From JAAXHF01 sp963665955 (GTDB lineage: Bacteria > Desulfobacterota > Binatia > Bin18), in the NCBI GenBank assembly GCA_965231765.1, contig OZ246887.1, forward strand, positions 310,001 to 374,000: a stretch of 64,000 nt of DNA. The letters run 5' to 3'. The translations under genes and the position numbers were made by a program. Under the pieces are notes generated by a model that searched no databases, was not told the DNA's origin, and saw only the letters and a list, made by a program, of their open reading frames with translations. Positions within the stretch are counted from its first letter, which is position 1; each line of letters opens with the position of its first letter. This document shows, piece after piece, positions 21,829 through 31,098 of the stretch.

Positions 21829-23241
21829 TTATGAGGTGACCAATCGGTCGATAACGCGGTATAGTTGGTTGAGGTTGCGGCACTCTTCAACCATGCTGCA
21901 ATACGGCGCGTAACGATCCATTTCACTGTCACCAAACCCCCAGGTCAACTTGCTCTCCGGGTTGAGCCAGATAACCTGCTTAGACCGCTGCTGGAGTTCT
22001 CGAATCACCCACTCATGCGGAAGGTTATAGTTGTTGCGAGCATCTCCTAACACAAGCACCGTCGTCCGCTTGTTGATGACCGAAAAATGGTCACGGTGGA
22101 ACGTCTTAAAAGCTCTACCAAAGTCCGAATGGGCATAGATGTTAATAATATTGCCCCGCAGTGACAGATCAATCGCGGAGTGAATGTCATTGTCCTCAAA
22201 CAAGCGCGTGACTTCACCCAAATCCGCAACAAAAATAAAACTCCGCACCCGTGAGTAGAGATCTTGGATGGAGTACACGAACTGCAGCATGAAGCGTGAG
22301 ACGTTCCGAACGGAGTCAGACACATCGCACAAAACCACGATCTGCGGTTTTTCCTTCTTCTTCGCATCGAGGATAATCTTAAATGGTACACCGCCATATT
22401 GCAGGTTTTTGCGGAGCGTTTGTTGCAGATCAAAGCGCCCTTTTTTGGCGTGCTTGCGCCGCAGGGCAATCACATGCTTCAGGCGTTGAGCCAGCTTGCT
22501 GACCGCTTCTTGCATCTTCCGAATCTCGTCTTCGGTGAGGTAGTAGAAACTTTTATCTTCTAAGCTCCGCATTTTTTGCTGATCGCGGACCTGCGAATCC
22601 TGCTTTTCTAACTCCGCCCGCACATAACTGCGGATCATATGAGCCAGGTCCTGCAAACGTTGGTCCATATAGGCCATCATCTGCTCAATTTGCTCAGGTG
22701 ACAGACCGGCTTGTTGCAGCGCTTCCTTCAGGTTGGCCAGCTCCTGGGTCAGCTGACCAAAGCCAAGCTGTTGGGCCACGGCATTAGCAAATTGACCTTC
22801 TTGGAACGAACGCTGGATGTCTTGCAGGTTCGCCTGTTCAGCCGCTTCCCGCAACATCTTTTCTAACTGACCGGTATTGTTCTCAAGCAGCGCCTTAGCC
22901 AGATCCGACAGCTCAGAGTCCATATTCTTGAGCGCCTCTTCAAGCTGCTCTAAGAATTCCTGGAACTCCTGCTCCGACATCTCCATAGCCGCCATAGTCG
23001 ATGCCCCAGCCTCTTTGATGATCTCCCCCAAGCCAGTGAAGAACATATCAAACAGCTCGTCGTAGACTGGGATATCAACCACCCGTTTGACCAGTGTCGA
23101 GCGCAACATATTTTTGACCATATCGCGCTCTCCGAGCCCTAAGAGGCCGAGGGCAGCGAAGGTATCCATATTCTCAGCCGCCGACACCTTGAGTCCGTTC
23201 TGGCGCAGGAGGTTCGTAAATTCAATAATCTTTTCGTCCAT
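21829..23241 (-). CDS. CoxE-like VWA-domain protein
   Basis: 470 residues. The N-terminal half is helical and Gln/Glu-rich (EFQEFLEQLEEALKNM; QALGQ-type linkers). The C-terminal half is a von Willebrand A domain with a MIDAS-like start (IVVLCDVSDSVRNVSRFML) and TTVLVLGDARNNYN. CoxE-like VWA proteins pair with MoxR AAA+ ATPases to remodel or insert metal cofactors into partner enzymes. Its ATPase partner is the gene just upstream (23331-24293), 89 bases away. No obvious target enzyme sits in this operon. Confidence 0.9.
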   Translation of the reverse strand: MDEKIIEFTNLLRQNGLKVSAAENMDTFAALGLLGLGERDMVKNMLRSTLVKRVVDIPVYDELFDMFFTGLGEIIKEAGASTMAAMEMSEQEFQEFLEQLEEALKNMDSELSDLAKALLENNTGQLEKMLREAAEQANLQDIQRSFQEGQFANAVAQQLGFGQLTQELANLKEALQQAGLSPEQIEQMMAYMDQRLQDLAHMIRSYVRAELEKQDSQVRDQQKMRSLEDKSFYYLTEDEIRKMQEAVSKLAQRLKHVIALRRKHAKKGRFDLQQTLRKNLQYGGVPFKIILDAKKKEKPQIVVLCDVSDSVRNVSRFMLQFVYSIQDLYSRVRSFIFVADLGEVTRLFEDNDIHSAIDLSLRGNIINIYAHSDFGRAFKTFHRDHFSVINKRTTVLVLGDARNNYNLPHEWVIRELQQRSKQVIWLNPESKLTWGFGDSEMDRYAPYCSMVEECRNLNQLYRVIDRLVTS

Positions 23242-23330
23242 GGTGTATCTGCCTCACGAATACAGCTCCAAGCAAACCTACGGGATCGACTCTGTCAGGA
23301 TCAAAAATTGATCCAAGGGATCAACCCGGA

Positions 23331-24293
23331 CTAATGCAGCAAGTCTTTTTCATCCTGTTCGCCGCCCTCTTCTGCTTTGGTCTTTTGCTTTTGCAGATAA
23401 TCCTTGAGCTCGGCTTCGGCTTTGCGAACGTCACCTTCATACTTAAGGATCGTATTCAGGGTTTCATTCACCACGCCTTCTTCCAAACGATTCACATTGA
23501 GCAAGGTCAAGGCTTTGGCCCAATCTAGCGTCTCACTGATACTTGGAATCTTTTTGAGATCAAGCTTCCGGATGTTCTGCACAATCTCAACAACTTCGTC
23601 GGCGAGCTTCTCAGCAACCCCGGGCACTTTGAGCTTAACAATATTGAGTTCCTGTTCGCGATCTGGGAAATCAATATACAAATGCAGACACCGACGCTTC
23701 AACGCGTCTGACATCTCACGGGCATTATTACTGGTCAGCACGACAATGGGGACCTGTTTGGCCTCGATTGTTCCCAGTTCTGGTACGCTGACCTGGAAGT
23801 CACTCAGCACTTCAAGCAAAAACGCTTCGAACTCACTGTCAGACTTATCAATCTCGTCAATGAGCAACACCATTTGCTCCTCAGCCGAGATAGCTTGCAG
23901 TAATGGCCTGGGGAGAATGAATCGCTCTGAGAAAAAGACACTGTCTTGATCCGAGATCCGGTCCACCGCATCTTTCAGTGTCACTGTTCCTTCGAGTGTT
24001 TCGCTGATTTTATCTTTGAGAATCTGGGTATACAGCAGCTGCTTCGCGTATTCCCATTCATAGAGAGCTTTGGCTTCGTCCAGCCCTTCGTAGCACTGAA
24101 GTCGGATCATTTTGCACCCAAGCGATGACGCCATGACTTTGGCCAGCTCGGTCTTACCTACCCCCGCCGGACCTTCTACTAAAATTGGTTTGCGCAAATG
24201 ACTCGCTAGGTACACGATTGTGGCAATACGTCGGTCGCAGATGTACTGCTCAACAGCAAATTTACTGATAACACTTTCAATAGACTCGAACAT
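23331..24293 (-). CDS. MoxR-family AAA+ ATPase
   Basis: 320 residues from the ATG at 24293, which has GGAGGAAGG just upstream; an upstream in-frame start at 24398 lacks such a site. Walker A is VEGPAGVGKTELAK, Walker B VLLIDEIDKSD, and the sensor region VVLTSNNAREMSDALKRR. The C-terminus ends in a Lys/Glu-rich coil. This is a chaperone-type ATPase acting with the VWA protein encoded directly downstream, as in CoxD/CoxE pairs. Confidence 0.93.
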   Translation of the reverse strand: MFESIESVISKFAVEQYICDRRIATIVYLASHLRKPILVEGPAGVGKTELAKVMASSLGCKMIRLQCYEGLDEAKALYEWEYAKQLLYTQILKDKISETLEGTVTLKDAVDRISDQDSVFFSERFILPRPLLQAISAEEQMVLLIDEIDKSDSEFEAFLLEVLSDFQVSVPELGTIEAKQVPIVVLTSNNAREMSDALKRRCLHLYIDFPDREQELNIVKLKVPGVAEKLADEVVEIVQNIRKLDLKKIPSISETLDWAKALTLLNVNRLEEGVVNETLNTILKYEGDVRKAEAELKDYLQKQKTKAEEGGEQDEKDLLH

Positions 24294-24418
24294 CCTTCCT
24301 CCCAGGCCTGATAATTTTGCCCACCCTAGCATAGGGGTGTAGTAAAGACAACGCGTGCCATAAGCCCTATCCGGCCGCTTGCATAAGCCCTTCCCCACCT
24401 CTATAATTCGCCTCCGCT

Positions 24419-25225
24419 ATGTGTACCTTGGTTCTCTATTTTCGGCAGTTTACGGACTACCCTATCGTTGCTGCAGCCAACCGAGATGAGCTGCTGGAAC
24501 GGCCTTCCGATCCACCCGTTCAGCTCGGAACGCAGCCCTGGATTTGGGGCGGACGTGACCGCATTGCCGGCGGGACCTGGCTTGGCGTGAACGAATATGG
24601 GGTCATGGCCGGCATTCTCAACCGCCAATCTCCCTATCCGCCTGACCCGCGTCGGCGCTCCCGCGGACAGCTGTGTCTCGATGCCCTACGCTATTCCCGT
24701 GCCCAAGAAGCGGCGGAACATCTCGCAACCTCAGCGCCCGAAGAGTATAACCCTTTTAGCCTCGTCATCGCGGATGCCGAACACGCTTTTGTTGTCAACA
24801 CCGCGACCCCAAGCCTTCAACTCCACCATCTCAAACCGGGTCTGTATCTCTTTACCAATCGTGACTTTAATGACCCAACGTGTCCGCGTATTGCACGCCT
24901 GACTCCTCAATTTCGCTACCTGAGCGAGTCCGTCACCTCGCCCCCTACTCCGCTCACAACAATCTTCAGCCAGCTGCATACGCTGATGGCCGATCATGAT
25001 CCGTATAATTCAAGCTCCGCAGGCCCGAGCGGCTCAGACCCACGTAACAGCCTGTGCCTACATGGTGACGGTTACGGCACGTGTTCCTCTTCTCTTCTGG
25101 CCTATCAGGCAACGCACCAGCGCTATCAGTATCGGTTTGCTCCAGGCGCGCCGTGTCAGCATATTTATAAAGAGGTCTCACTCCCACCTGGGCCGCGCGA
25201 GAGACAACCACCATCAACAACATAG
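24419..25225 (+). CDS. NRDE-family (TANGO2-like) protein
   Basis: 268 residues. It begins MCTLVLYF and has the family signature AANRDELLERPS near residue 20, then WGGRDRIAGGTWLGVNEYG and GILNRQ (PF05742). The second-residue Cys is conserved in the family and may act as an N-terminal nucleophile. The human homologue TANGO2 has been linked to heme or lipid handling; the bacterial role is unknown. Its 3' end overlaps the convergent SDR gene by 61 bases. Confidence 0.93.
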   Translation: MCTLVLYFRQFTDYPIVAAANRDELLERPSDPPVQLGTQPWIWGGRDRIAGGTWLGVNEYGVMAGILNRQSPYPPDPRRRSRGQLCLDALRYSRAQEAAEHLATSAPEEYNPFSLVIADAEHAFVVNTATPSLQLHHLKPGLYLFTNRDFNDPTCPRIARLTPQFRYLSESVTSPPTPLTTIFSQLHTLMADHDPYNSSSAGPSGSDPRNSLCLHGDGYGTCSSSLLAYQATHQRYQYRFAPGAPCQHIYKEVSLPPGPRERQPPSTT

Positions 25226-25920
25226 TTTGCCCCCGTTATAAAATCTCCGTGTTCGATAAGGAAACGAACCGCTCGGACAACATCCTGTGGGCTGCCTATA
25301 CGACCCAGCGGGGTCTCCTCTTCGAGACGCTGTAGGGCGTGTGTATCGTACTCGCTCGGAGGTAAAACTGGACCAAGCGCAACCGTATTGACCTGCACCT
25401 CAGGCGCGAAGACTTTGGCTAAAGCAATACTGAGCGCATGCACGCCTCCCTTCGACACACAGTACGCTAAATAATGGAGCGACGGGCGCAGTCCACTCCA
25501 ATCTCCGAGCTGGATAATTTTGCCCGCGCCGTGCTGACGCATCGCCCGACCGAAGAAAAGCCCCAGAGAAAAAGCGCTCGTCAGGTTGGTCCGGAGAAGA
25601 TCTTGCCACGCAGCGCTCGTCAAAGTCTCAATTGGAGTCGGATAGAAAGCCGCCGCATTATTGACCAAAATGTCGACCCTCCCCCGAATCTGCAGCGCCT
25701 GCTCACACAACTGTTTGATCTCGGCTGAACAGCTCAAATCGGCCCGCAGTACGGTCGCTCGACCGCCACGTTGACGGACTTCTTGAGCCACGAATTCGCC
25801 TGACGATGTATGCACATGCAGGACAAGCTCAGCTCCACCATCAGCTAACGCCAGCGCTATTGCCCGGCCCAGTCGTCGAGCTGCTCCAGTCACCACCGCC
25901 ACACGCCCTTCTAGTTCCAT
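25165..25920 (-). CDS. SDR-family oxidoreductase, pteridine-reductase-like
   Basis: 251 residues with a Rossmann fold: the cofactor loop TGAARRLGRAIALAL, NNAAAFYP, and the catalytic YLAYCVSKGG. The Arg-Arg in TGAARRLG, in place of the usual Gly-x-x-x-Gly-Ile-Gly, is typical of pteridine reductases (PTR1/FolM), which reduce dihydropterins with NADPH. It lies 42 bases after the histidine kinase gene in the same direction and could be co-transcribed. It fits the pterin theme of the PTPS-like gene at 32.6 kb. Substrate not proven. Confidence 0.88.
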   Translation of the reverse strand: MELEGRVAVVTGAARRLGRAIALALADGGAELVLHVHTSSGEFVAQEVRQRGGRATVLRADLSCSAEIKQLCEQALQIRGRVDILVNNAAAFYPTPIETLTSAAWQDLLRTNLTSAFSLGLFFGRAMRQHGAGKIIQLGDWSGLRPSLHYLAYCVSKGGVHALSIALAKVFAPEVQVNTVALGPVLPPSEYDTHALQRLEEETPLGRIGSPQDVVRAVRFLIEHGDFITGANYVVDGGCLSRGPGGSETSL

Positions 25921-25962
25921 CTCCCTCCCCTTGTGCCGTTGCTCTCATTTGTCCGGTTGCCC

Positions 25963-27465
25963 TCATTTGTCTCTTGCAAGCGGGACTGTCAGAATAAACG
26001 TCGCCCCCCGATCAAGGTTATTGACGGCTCTCAGTGTCCCCCCATGCAGCTCAACAATCTTCCGCGCAAATGGCAGTCCAAGCCCTGAGCCAGTCTCCTT
26101 AGTTGAAAAAAAAGGCGAGAAAACACGGTCAAGATCGGCTTCAACAATGCCACAGCCCTGATCTCTTATCGTCACCTGCACAGTTGCGTCATAGCGCTGC
26201 AGGCAGATCTCAACCTGTTCACCAACGGGAGACGCTTCGATAGCGTTTGTCAGTACATTGAGCAGCGCCTGTTTCAATTTAATCCGATCGAGCGGAAACG
26301 TTTCGTCACCTCCTTCACGCAGATAGACCAGCTCCACCTCCTGCGCTGTGGCAGCTGATTGCAGCTCTTGGAGAATCTCCCCCAGCAGCATATCTAGCGA
26401 ATACGGTTCCACCTGAACGGCCACATCTCGTGAAAAAATAAGTAAATCAGACAGCGTCGCATTTAAATCGTTGATAGACACATCAAGCCTGGCAGACTGC
26501 TCCTGGCCTTCGCTCAGTCGCTGTGCGACCGGGATACTTTTATCCCTCAGACTATCTCCCAGAACGTCACATTGGAGCCCTAACAGGCCAACTTTTTGCA
26601 AAATTTGATGAGAAATGGTTGAAGACATCTGCCCAATCGCCACCATCCGCTCATTCCGTAACAGGTCTTGGGTCATCTCTTGGAGTTGCACATTTTGCCG
26701 CTCAATCTCGGCTCGGCGTAAGGTCAGTGTCCGCATGAAGACATGGACTGCACCAACAGGTAAACAGGCCAAGTAGAGCCCGGTAATGCCGACCGTATTT
26801 AAGCCCAGCGTCATAATCACGACGTGGGGGGAGACGAGGAACAAACCCGTCACCAGCAACGAAGACAGACTCGCCGCAAAATCGAGCCCAGGCGTGTACA
26901 ACACTCCATAGCGTAATCGATGCTGTAGCCCGTACCCGAGTGCAAAGACGACCCAGCCGCCAATCTCACTGACAACAAAACGGGCTAACGATCCAAATTC
27001 ACCAATCTGCAGCGGGATTTGCCCCCCCCACGACCGATACAGGGTATAGCGAGCAAACAAGGCGATCAGCAAAATGGCTAAGAGCTCAAGCACCCGCCAG
27101 CCTGGATGCGCATCGTGGCGGATAGTCCGAGGGGGCCTCGCCAGCCCCAAGCGTTGCAAGATCACAAATATGGGCGCAACGATTACCAGGCTCACCGCCA
27201 CAACAGGCAGGGCAAATAGGCCCACCACATACACCAGCGTACTAGTTGAGGCCAAGAGCATGAGCGACACAAAGAAGTCTTCTCCAACTTCGATATACAG
27301 CACCGCCCCAAGTCCTAACAAAGGCACAAAAGCCCAGTACAGACTGATATAGCCAAAATTAAAGGCAAAGATCCCAGCCAAGGCGAACAGGATACCCGTT
27401 CCGCCTATGGCACGGGTGCCCCAGAGAGGCACAGCATAAGAGGACACGCGAAGAGCAGAAGCCAC
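25963..27465 (-). CDS. Membrane sensor histidine kinase
   Basis: 500 residues from a GTG. The N-terminal 250 residues hold about eight hydrophobic segments, a polytopic sensor domain. A coiled linker (RRAEIERQNVQLQEMTQ) leads to the H-box MSSTISHQILQK. The ATPase domain has the N-box LLNVLTNAIEAS, G1 DQGCGI and G2 GSGLGLPFARKIVELHGG. It begins two bases after the stop of the DUF1571 gene, which itself overlaps the response regulator gene, so the three are one operon. Confidence 0.93.
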   Translation of the reverse strand: MASALRVSSYAVPLWGTRAIGGTGILFALAGIFAFNFGYISLYWAFVPLLGLGAVLYIEVGEDFFVSLMLLASTSTLVYVVGLFALPVVAVSLVIVAPIFVILQRLGLARPPRTIRHDAHPGWRVLELLAILLIALFARYTLYRSWGGQIPLQIGEFGSLARFVVSEIGGWVVFALGYGLQHRLRYGVLYTPGLDFAASLSSLLVTGLFLVSPHVVIMTLGLNTVGITGLYLACLPVGAVHVFMRTLTLRRAEIERQNVQLQEMTQDLLRNERMVAIGQMSSTISHQILQKVGLLGLQCDVLGDSLRDKSIPVAQRLSEGQEQSARLDVSINDLNATLSDLLIFSRDVAVQVEPYSLDMLLGEILQELQSAATAQEVELVYLREGGDETFPLDRIKLKQALLNVLTNAIEASPVGEQVEICLQRYDATVQVTIRDQGCGIVEADLDRVFSPFFSTKETGSGLGLPFARKIVELHGGTLRAVNNLDRGATFILTVPLARDK

Positions 27466-27467
27466 AA

Positions 27468-28934
27468 TTAATCTCGGCCCGTCAGAAACCAGTCAAGCCA
27501 TGGAAAACGTCGAAAGAGGAGGAAATCGTAGCCGGGATTTGCCGCATCAAAGTCTATATCGCCAAGCGATACGTTTAAGCGCAACTGGTGGAACGCATGC
27601 CCCTCAACTAGGCGGTCGTTCCAGTCAAACAGCTGCAATCTGATTGGCACCCGCCGCGCGATATCCCAGTGCTCCACTATGCGGTAATATGGATAGACTC
27701 GCCAGCGGCTATTCGGAAACACAAACTCGAAGACGTAGCACGACTGACCAGTATACGTCTGGACCCCTAGAAAACGGGCTTCGAGCTCGTCTTGGAGCCA
27801 TCCCTCTAGGAGCTGAGTCTGGGTCCGTTCCACCAATTGGTTGAGCCCGAACGCTGTGATTGGATACTGTAACTCGCGGCGCGCCAAATATCCTTCAGGC
27901 TCTAGATCGCCGATAACCGGCAGGCCAGCCATTGTCGTCCGGACGCGCACGCGATCAGCATTCCAGCCCCGCCGGTATAAGGCCTCCGTTGCAGCATCCC
28001 ATTCCAGGTAGACATCAAAGGGTTTGCGAAACTTAAAGGCGGCTTGTCCCAGCGAGACGACCTTCCGCTCTTGTTCCAAGGTCAGGATCCACACCCCAGT
28101 ATAATCGGAAATTTCTGCATAGCGTTGTCGCCAGTGCTGCGTAAAACCGCGAATATCAACGGAGGCTTTTGCCTGCGGCAGACTGAGCACTTCCTCTGAG
28201 CGTGGCACCGGCTCGAAAGTATTCAGGCTGACACCAACATTGACTTGTAAGTCCGTATAGCTCAGTCTCTGACGAATTTCTCCACGCGGGCCGCGTAAGG
28301 TCAGGGCAACCGGAATACCGGTGCCACGTTCAATCGTAAATTCGTATACCGCCACGGCATTATCCCGGAAAGGGATGAGAAAGGCCGGTACGGACAGCAG
28401 CGTTTGCCCTTCCGTTAATTGAGGGTCTGTTGTCCGCGCTTGAACGAGTTGCAAACTCCGATCTGAGGCTGGCCGACGCGATAAGGCGACCAGCGCAGTC
28501 AGCCATTCGCGCACATCTTTTAGGCTCGGCCCAAAAGGCTCGCCAATGTCAATCAGCGGCATACTGACCCGAACGTAATCGAACCAATTGCCCAGAGTCA
28601 GTACAAAATTCCCTTGATTCCAACCAGGTCGGGTGAGGAGCGTGGTGCCGGCATGCCGGCCTGATTTCCACTCTAAAAAGAGGAACCCCGGCTTGCGGAA
28701 GACGACTTCGATATCCTCCTGATACGGCTCCTGGCCGGGCGTCCACGCCGCGGTCAGGGATTCTCGGTGGAGCCGACCCCGATAGTCGATCATCCGAAAG
28801 TAGGCTGCTCGACATTCGGTCAGAATTTTTTGGACGGTGTTAGTGGATGGAGCAGCGAGGACTGGTCGCTCAAGCAGAAGCTGGCTATACACAAGGCAGC
28901 TGAACAGGAGCATGACTCGACGCGTCATGTTCAT
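27468..28934 (-). CDS. Exported DUF1571-type protein with two copies of the domain
   Basis: 488 residues. A signal peptide (MTRRVMLLFSCLVYSQLLL) precedes the mature part. The phrase pattern of DUF1571 appears twice: YRGRLHRES...EVVFRKPGFLFLEWKSG in the first half and YTGVWILTLEQE...FKFRKPFDVYLEWD in the second. Related proteins have LolA/LolB-like folds that carry lipids across the periplasm. It sits between a response regulator (4-base ATGA overlap) and a histidine kinase, so it may be part of the stimulus sensing or a target. Confidence 0.82.
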   Translation of the reverse strand: MNMTRRVMLLFSCLVYSQLLLERPVLAAPSTNTVQKILTECRAAYFRMIDYRGRLHRESLTAAWTPGQEPYQEDIEVVFRKPGFLFLEWKSGRHAGTTLLTRPGWNQGNFVLTLGNWFDYVRVSMPLIDIGEPFGPSLKDVREWLTALVALSRRPASDRSLQLVQARTTDPQLTEGQTLLSVPAFLIPFRDNAVAVYEFTIERGTGIPVALTLRGPRGEIRQRLSYTDLQVNVGVSLNTFEPVPRSEEVLSLPQAKASVDIRGFTQHWRQRYAEISDYTGVWILTLEQERKVVSLGQAAFKFRKPFDVYLEWDAATEALYRRGWNADRVRVRTTMAGLPVIGDLEPEGYLARRELQYPITAFGLNQLVERTQTQLLEGWLQDELEARFLGVQTYTGQSCYVFEFVFPNSRWRVYPYYRIVEHWDIARRVPIRLQLFDWNDRLVEGHAFHQLRLNVSLGDIDFDAANPGYDFLLFRRFPWLDWFLTGRD

Positions 28935-29584
28935 ACGCGTCCTAGCCCGGCTTTTAAGGCCAGAATGGCCGCTTTTGTGCGGTCGTTGACTTGGAGCTTC
29001 CGAAATATGCGGGCGAGATGCATTTTGACGGTGAGTTCGCTGATAAATAGTTGACTGCTGATCTCCCGGTTTGTGGCACCCGTGGCGACAAACCGTAGGA
29101 CTTCGTCTTCTCGCGGGGTGAGTGTCTGCACGAGTCTGCGCAATTCCCCACCTTCTTGGTCTCGCTGAAATTCTTGTAGAAATTTTCCCGCCAAGTCCGG
29201 GCTGAGGAAGACTTCTCCTGCCGCAACTTTGCGCAATGTTGCCAGGATGTCTTTGGCGCGGGTATTTTTGAGCAGATACCCTACCGCACCGATCTTGAGC
29301 GCTCGGAAGATCAGGTCGGGGTTATCATAGCCGGTCAGAATAACCACTTTCGTACTCGGTGCGTGCTTGCGGACAATAGCTGTTGCATCCAAGCCGTCGA
29401 CCTCAGGCATCTCAATGTCCATGAGGATGACTGTCGGTTGAATATCTTTGAGGAGGGTTTCGAGCTCGGCTACGTTTTCGGCTTCACCAACCACTTCGAA
29501 ATCGTGCTGACGCTTGAAAATCTGCTGAACCCCAGCGAGGAAAAGGGGGTGATCATCTACGACGATGACAGAAATTTTATCCAT
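28931..29584 (-). CDS. NarL/FixJ-type response regulator
   Basis: 217 residues. The receiver domain has the acidic pair (VDDHPLF), the phosphoacceptor Asp in VILMDIEMPEVDG, Thr in VVILTGYDN and Lys in YLLKNTRA. The LuxR-type helix-turn-helix reads LTPREDEVLRFVATGATNRE and ends NDRTKAAILALKAGL. It is first in the operon and overlaps the DUF1571 gene by four bases. The likely partner is the kinase encoded two genes on. Confidence 0.95.
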   Translation of the reverse strand: MDKISVIVVDDHPLFLAGVQQIFKRQHDFEVVGEAENVAELETLLKDIQPTVILMDIEMPEVDGLDATAIVRKHAPSTKVVILTGYDNPDLIFRALKIGAVGYLLKNTRAKDILATLRKVAAGEVFLSPDLAGKFLQEFQRDQEGGELRRLVQTLTPREDEVLRFVATGATNREISSQLFISELTVKMHLARIFRKLQVNDRTKAAILALKAGLGRV

Positions 29585-30297
29585 ATCTACACTTCACGGC
29601 AAAGACAGCATGCCCCTGTGTCCAGATACGAGTTAGCATATGAGGTTGGAGCGGGAGGGTCAAGGAAGCGGACCAGGGCTGGGGAGAGGGTTGATTTTTG
29701 AGAGTTTACCCTTATTGCCCACCTTTTGCTGTTCTGACTAGGTGCGGAGAGCAAGAGCGAACGAAGGGGAGCTGTTCGCGGGCGCCAGGGGCGTAAAGCG
29801 AACAGCTCCCTTGAGAGAAACCTTAAGATTACCAGAAAGACAAAAATCAAAAGAGCCAAATTAGAAATTTCAGGTAATATTTTTGATTTAGAAATAAAAA
29901 TAAAATATAAAAGGAATTATTCCAAATAAAAAGTAATTAATTTTTATATTTAAGAGTAAAAAAAGGAAACAAAAATGAATATACGCTCAGTGCAAAAAAA
30001 TTATTTTGTTTACAGAGAGGTAATAAAGGTGATTACTCAGGGATTTATGGCGTGAAAATTTGACTCAAAGAAAAGTCGATATTAAAAACAGAAAAAAATT
30101 AAGCAATTTTAGGTAGTTAAACGAGAAAAAGGGGTTCTGTCTAGTAAAGAAGAAAAAGAGGGCTGGGGAGTAATTCAGGAGGAGAGGTAATTTTTCATGA
30201 TTATTACTTGCATTTTATGGCTAAAGTAATAAATAATGGCTTTATTCACAGCCCTGGAAATAAGGTGGGTAAGTTTTCAACACGAAGGTGAGCAAAA
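29585..30297. other. AT-rich divergent intergenic region with 13-bp inverted repeat
   Basis: Between the response regulator operon (minus) and the gene at 30298 (plus). GGGAGCTGTTCGC at 29767-29779 pairs exactly with GCGAACAGCTCCC at 29798-29810 around an 18-base loop, a possible operator or terminator. From about 29,830 to 30,290 the sequence is strikingly A-rich compared with the rest of the bacterial part. A 26-codon frame at 29975-30055 is preceded by AAAGGAAAC, but its peptide is not recognisable. Confidence 0.6.
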
Positions 30298-31098
30298 ATG
30301 GAACTCGGAAGTCCAGTGAGACAAGGAGTGCGGCCAAAAAGCCCGAATGCTCCTGCGTATAGCATCCAGGAGTGCTTGGAAGATATCCGAAAAATATTTC
30401 GGGCGGAACATCAGGTCCCTATTAGCCGCGAGTCTATCGCCGAACATCTGACCTTGGCCGCGCAGTCTGGTCCGTTTAATCGGAAATTGAGCAGTCTGCG
30501 CCAGTTTGGCTTGCTAGAGCCAATTGGCAAGGATTTACGCGTGAGTGACCTGTTTCTTCGTATTGACCATGCTGCTGAAGACAGTGATCGCTCGCATGCT
30601 CTTCGGGATGCTTTAGGGAGACCGACAATCTTCCAAGGACTACTCGGCCAGTATGAAAATAGTGGCATTCCCTCTGATTTGAATCTAACCAACCAGCTAA
30701 TTATAAAATATCGTTTCACTAAGAAAAACGCGGAGACTGTTGCGAGGGCTTTTCTTGAGTCTTATCGATTTGCAGGCTTGGGTTCCGGACGTCCGTTATT
30801 CCCGCCTCCGCTTCCCTTTTCACCTCCGCTTCAGCCAGCTCAAGAGCCGCCCTCCCCTCCGCCTGCGCTTATTGTTGAGAGAGAGTCACCCCGCAATTAT
30901 GAACGGCTTGAGCAAATGCCACAGCCTGTTCCACAAACTATTCAACAGCCTGCTCAACAGTCGCAGTGCCGACAAGAAATCCCGCTGGGTACCAGACGCC
31001 GGGCTGTGATAGAATTGCCCGATGATGTCAGCCCTGAGGAGCTGGCAAAAATTATTCGCGTGCTCAAAGCTCTTGTCGACGTGGATACGGATGTGTAA
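30298..31098 (+). CDS. Winged-helix-like protein with proline-rich linker, unknown function
   Basis: 266 residues. The N-terminal 165 residues are helical and resemble a two-lobed winged-helix module: ISRESIAEHLTLAAQSGPFN and a SSLRQFGLLEPIGKDLRVS wing-like turn. A Pro/Gln-rich linker follows (PPLPFSPPLQPAQEPPSPPP). The C-terminus ends in ELPDDVSPEELAKIIRVLKA, a short helical motif that might bind a partner. It has GTG-AGC spacing after AAGG and overlaps the next start by one base (TAATG), so the two are translated together. I cannot name a family with confidence. Confidence 0.7.
   Translation: MELGSPVRQGVRPKSPNAPAYSIQECLEDIRKIFRAEHQVPISRESIAEHLTLAAQSGPFNRKLSSLRQFGLLEPIGKDLRVSDLFLRIDHAAEDSDRSHALRDALGRPTIFQGLLGQYENSGIPSDLNLTNQLIIKYRFTKKNAETVARAFLESYRFAGLGSGRPLFPPPLPFSPPLQPAQEPPSPPPALIVERESPRNYERLEQMPQPVPQTIQQPAQQSQCRQEIPLGTRRRAVIELPDDVSPEELAKIIRVLKALVDVDTDV

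Noticed and set aside
29975..30055. 26-codon frame in the A-rich region
   Set aside because: It has a ribosome-like site but no recognisable feature; noted only as part of the intergenic description.
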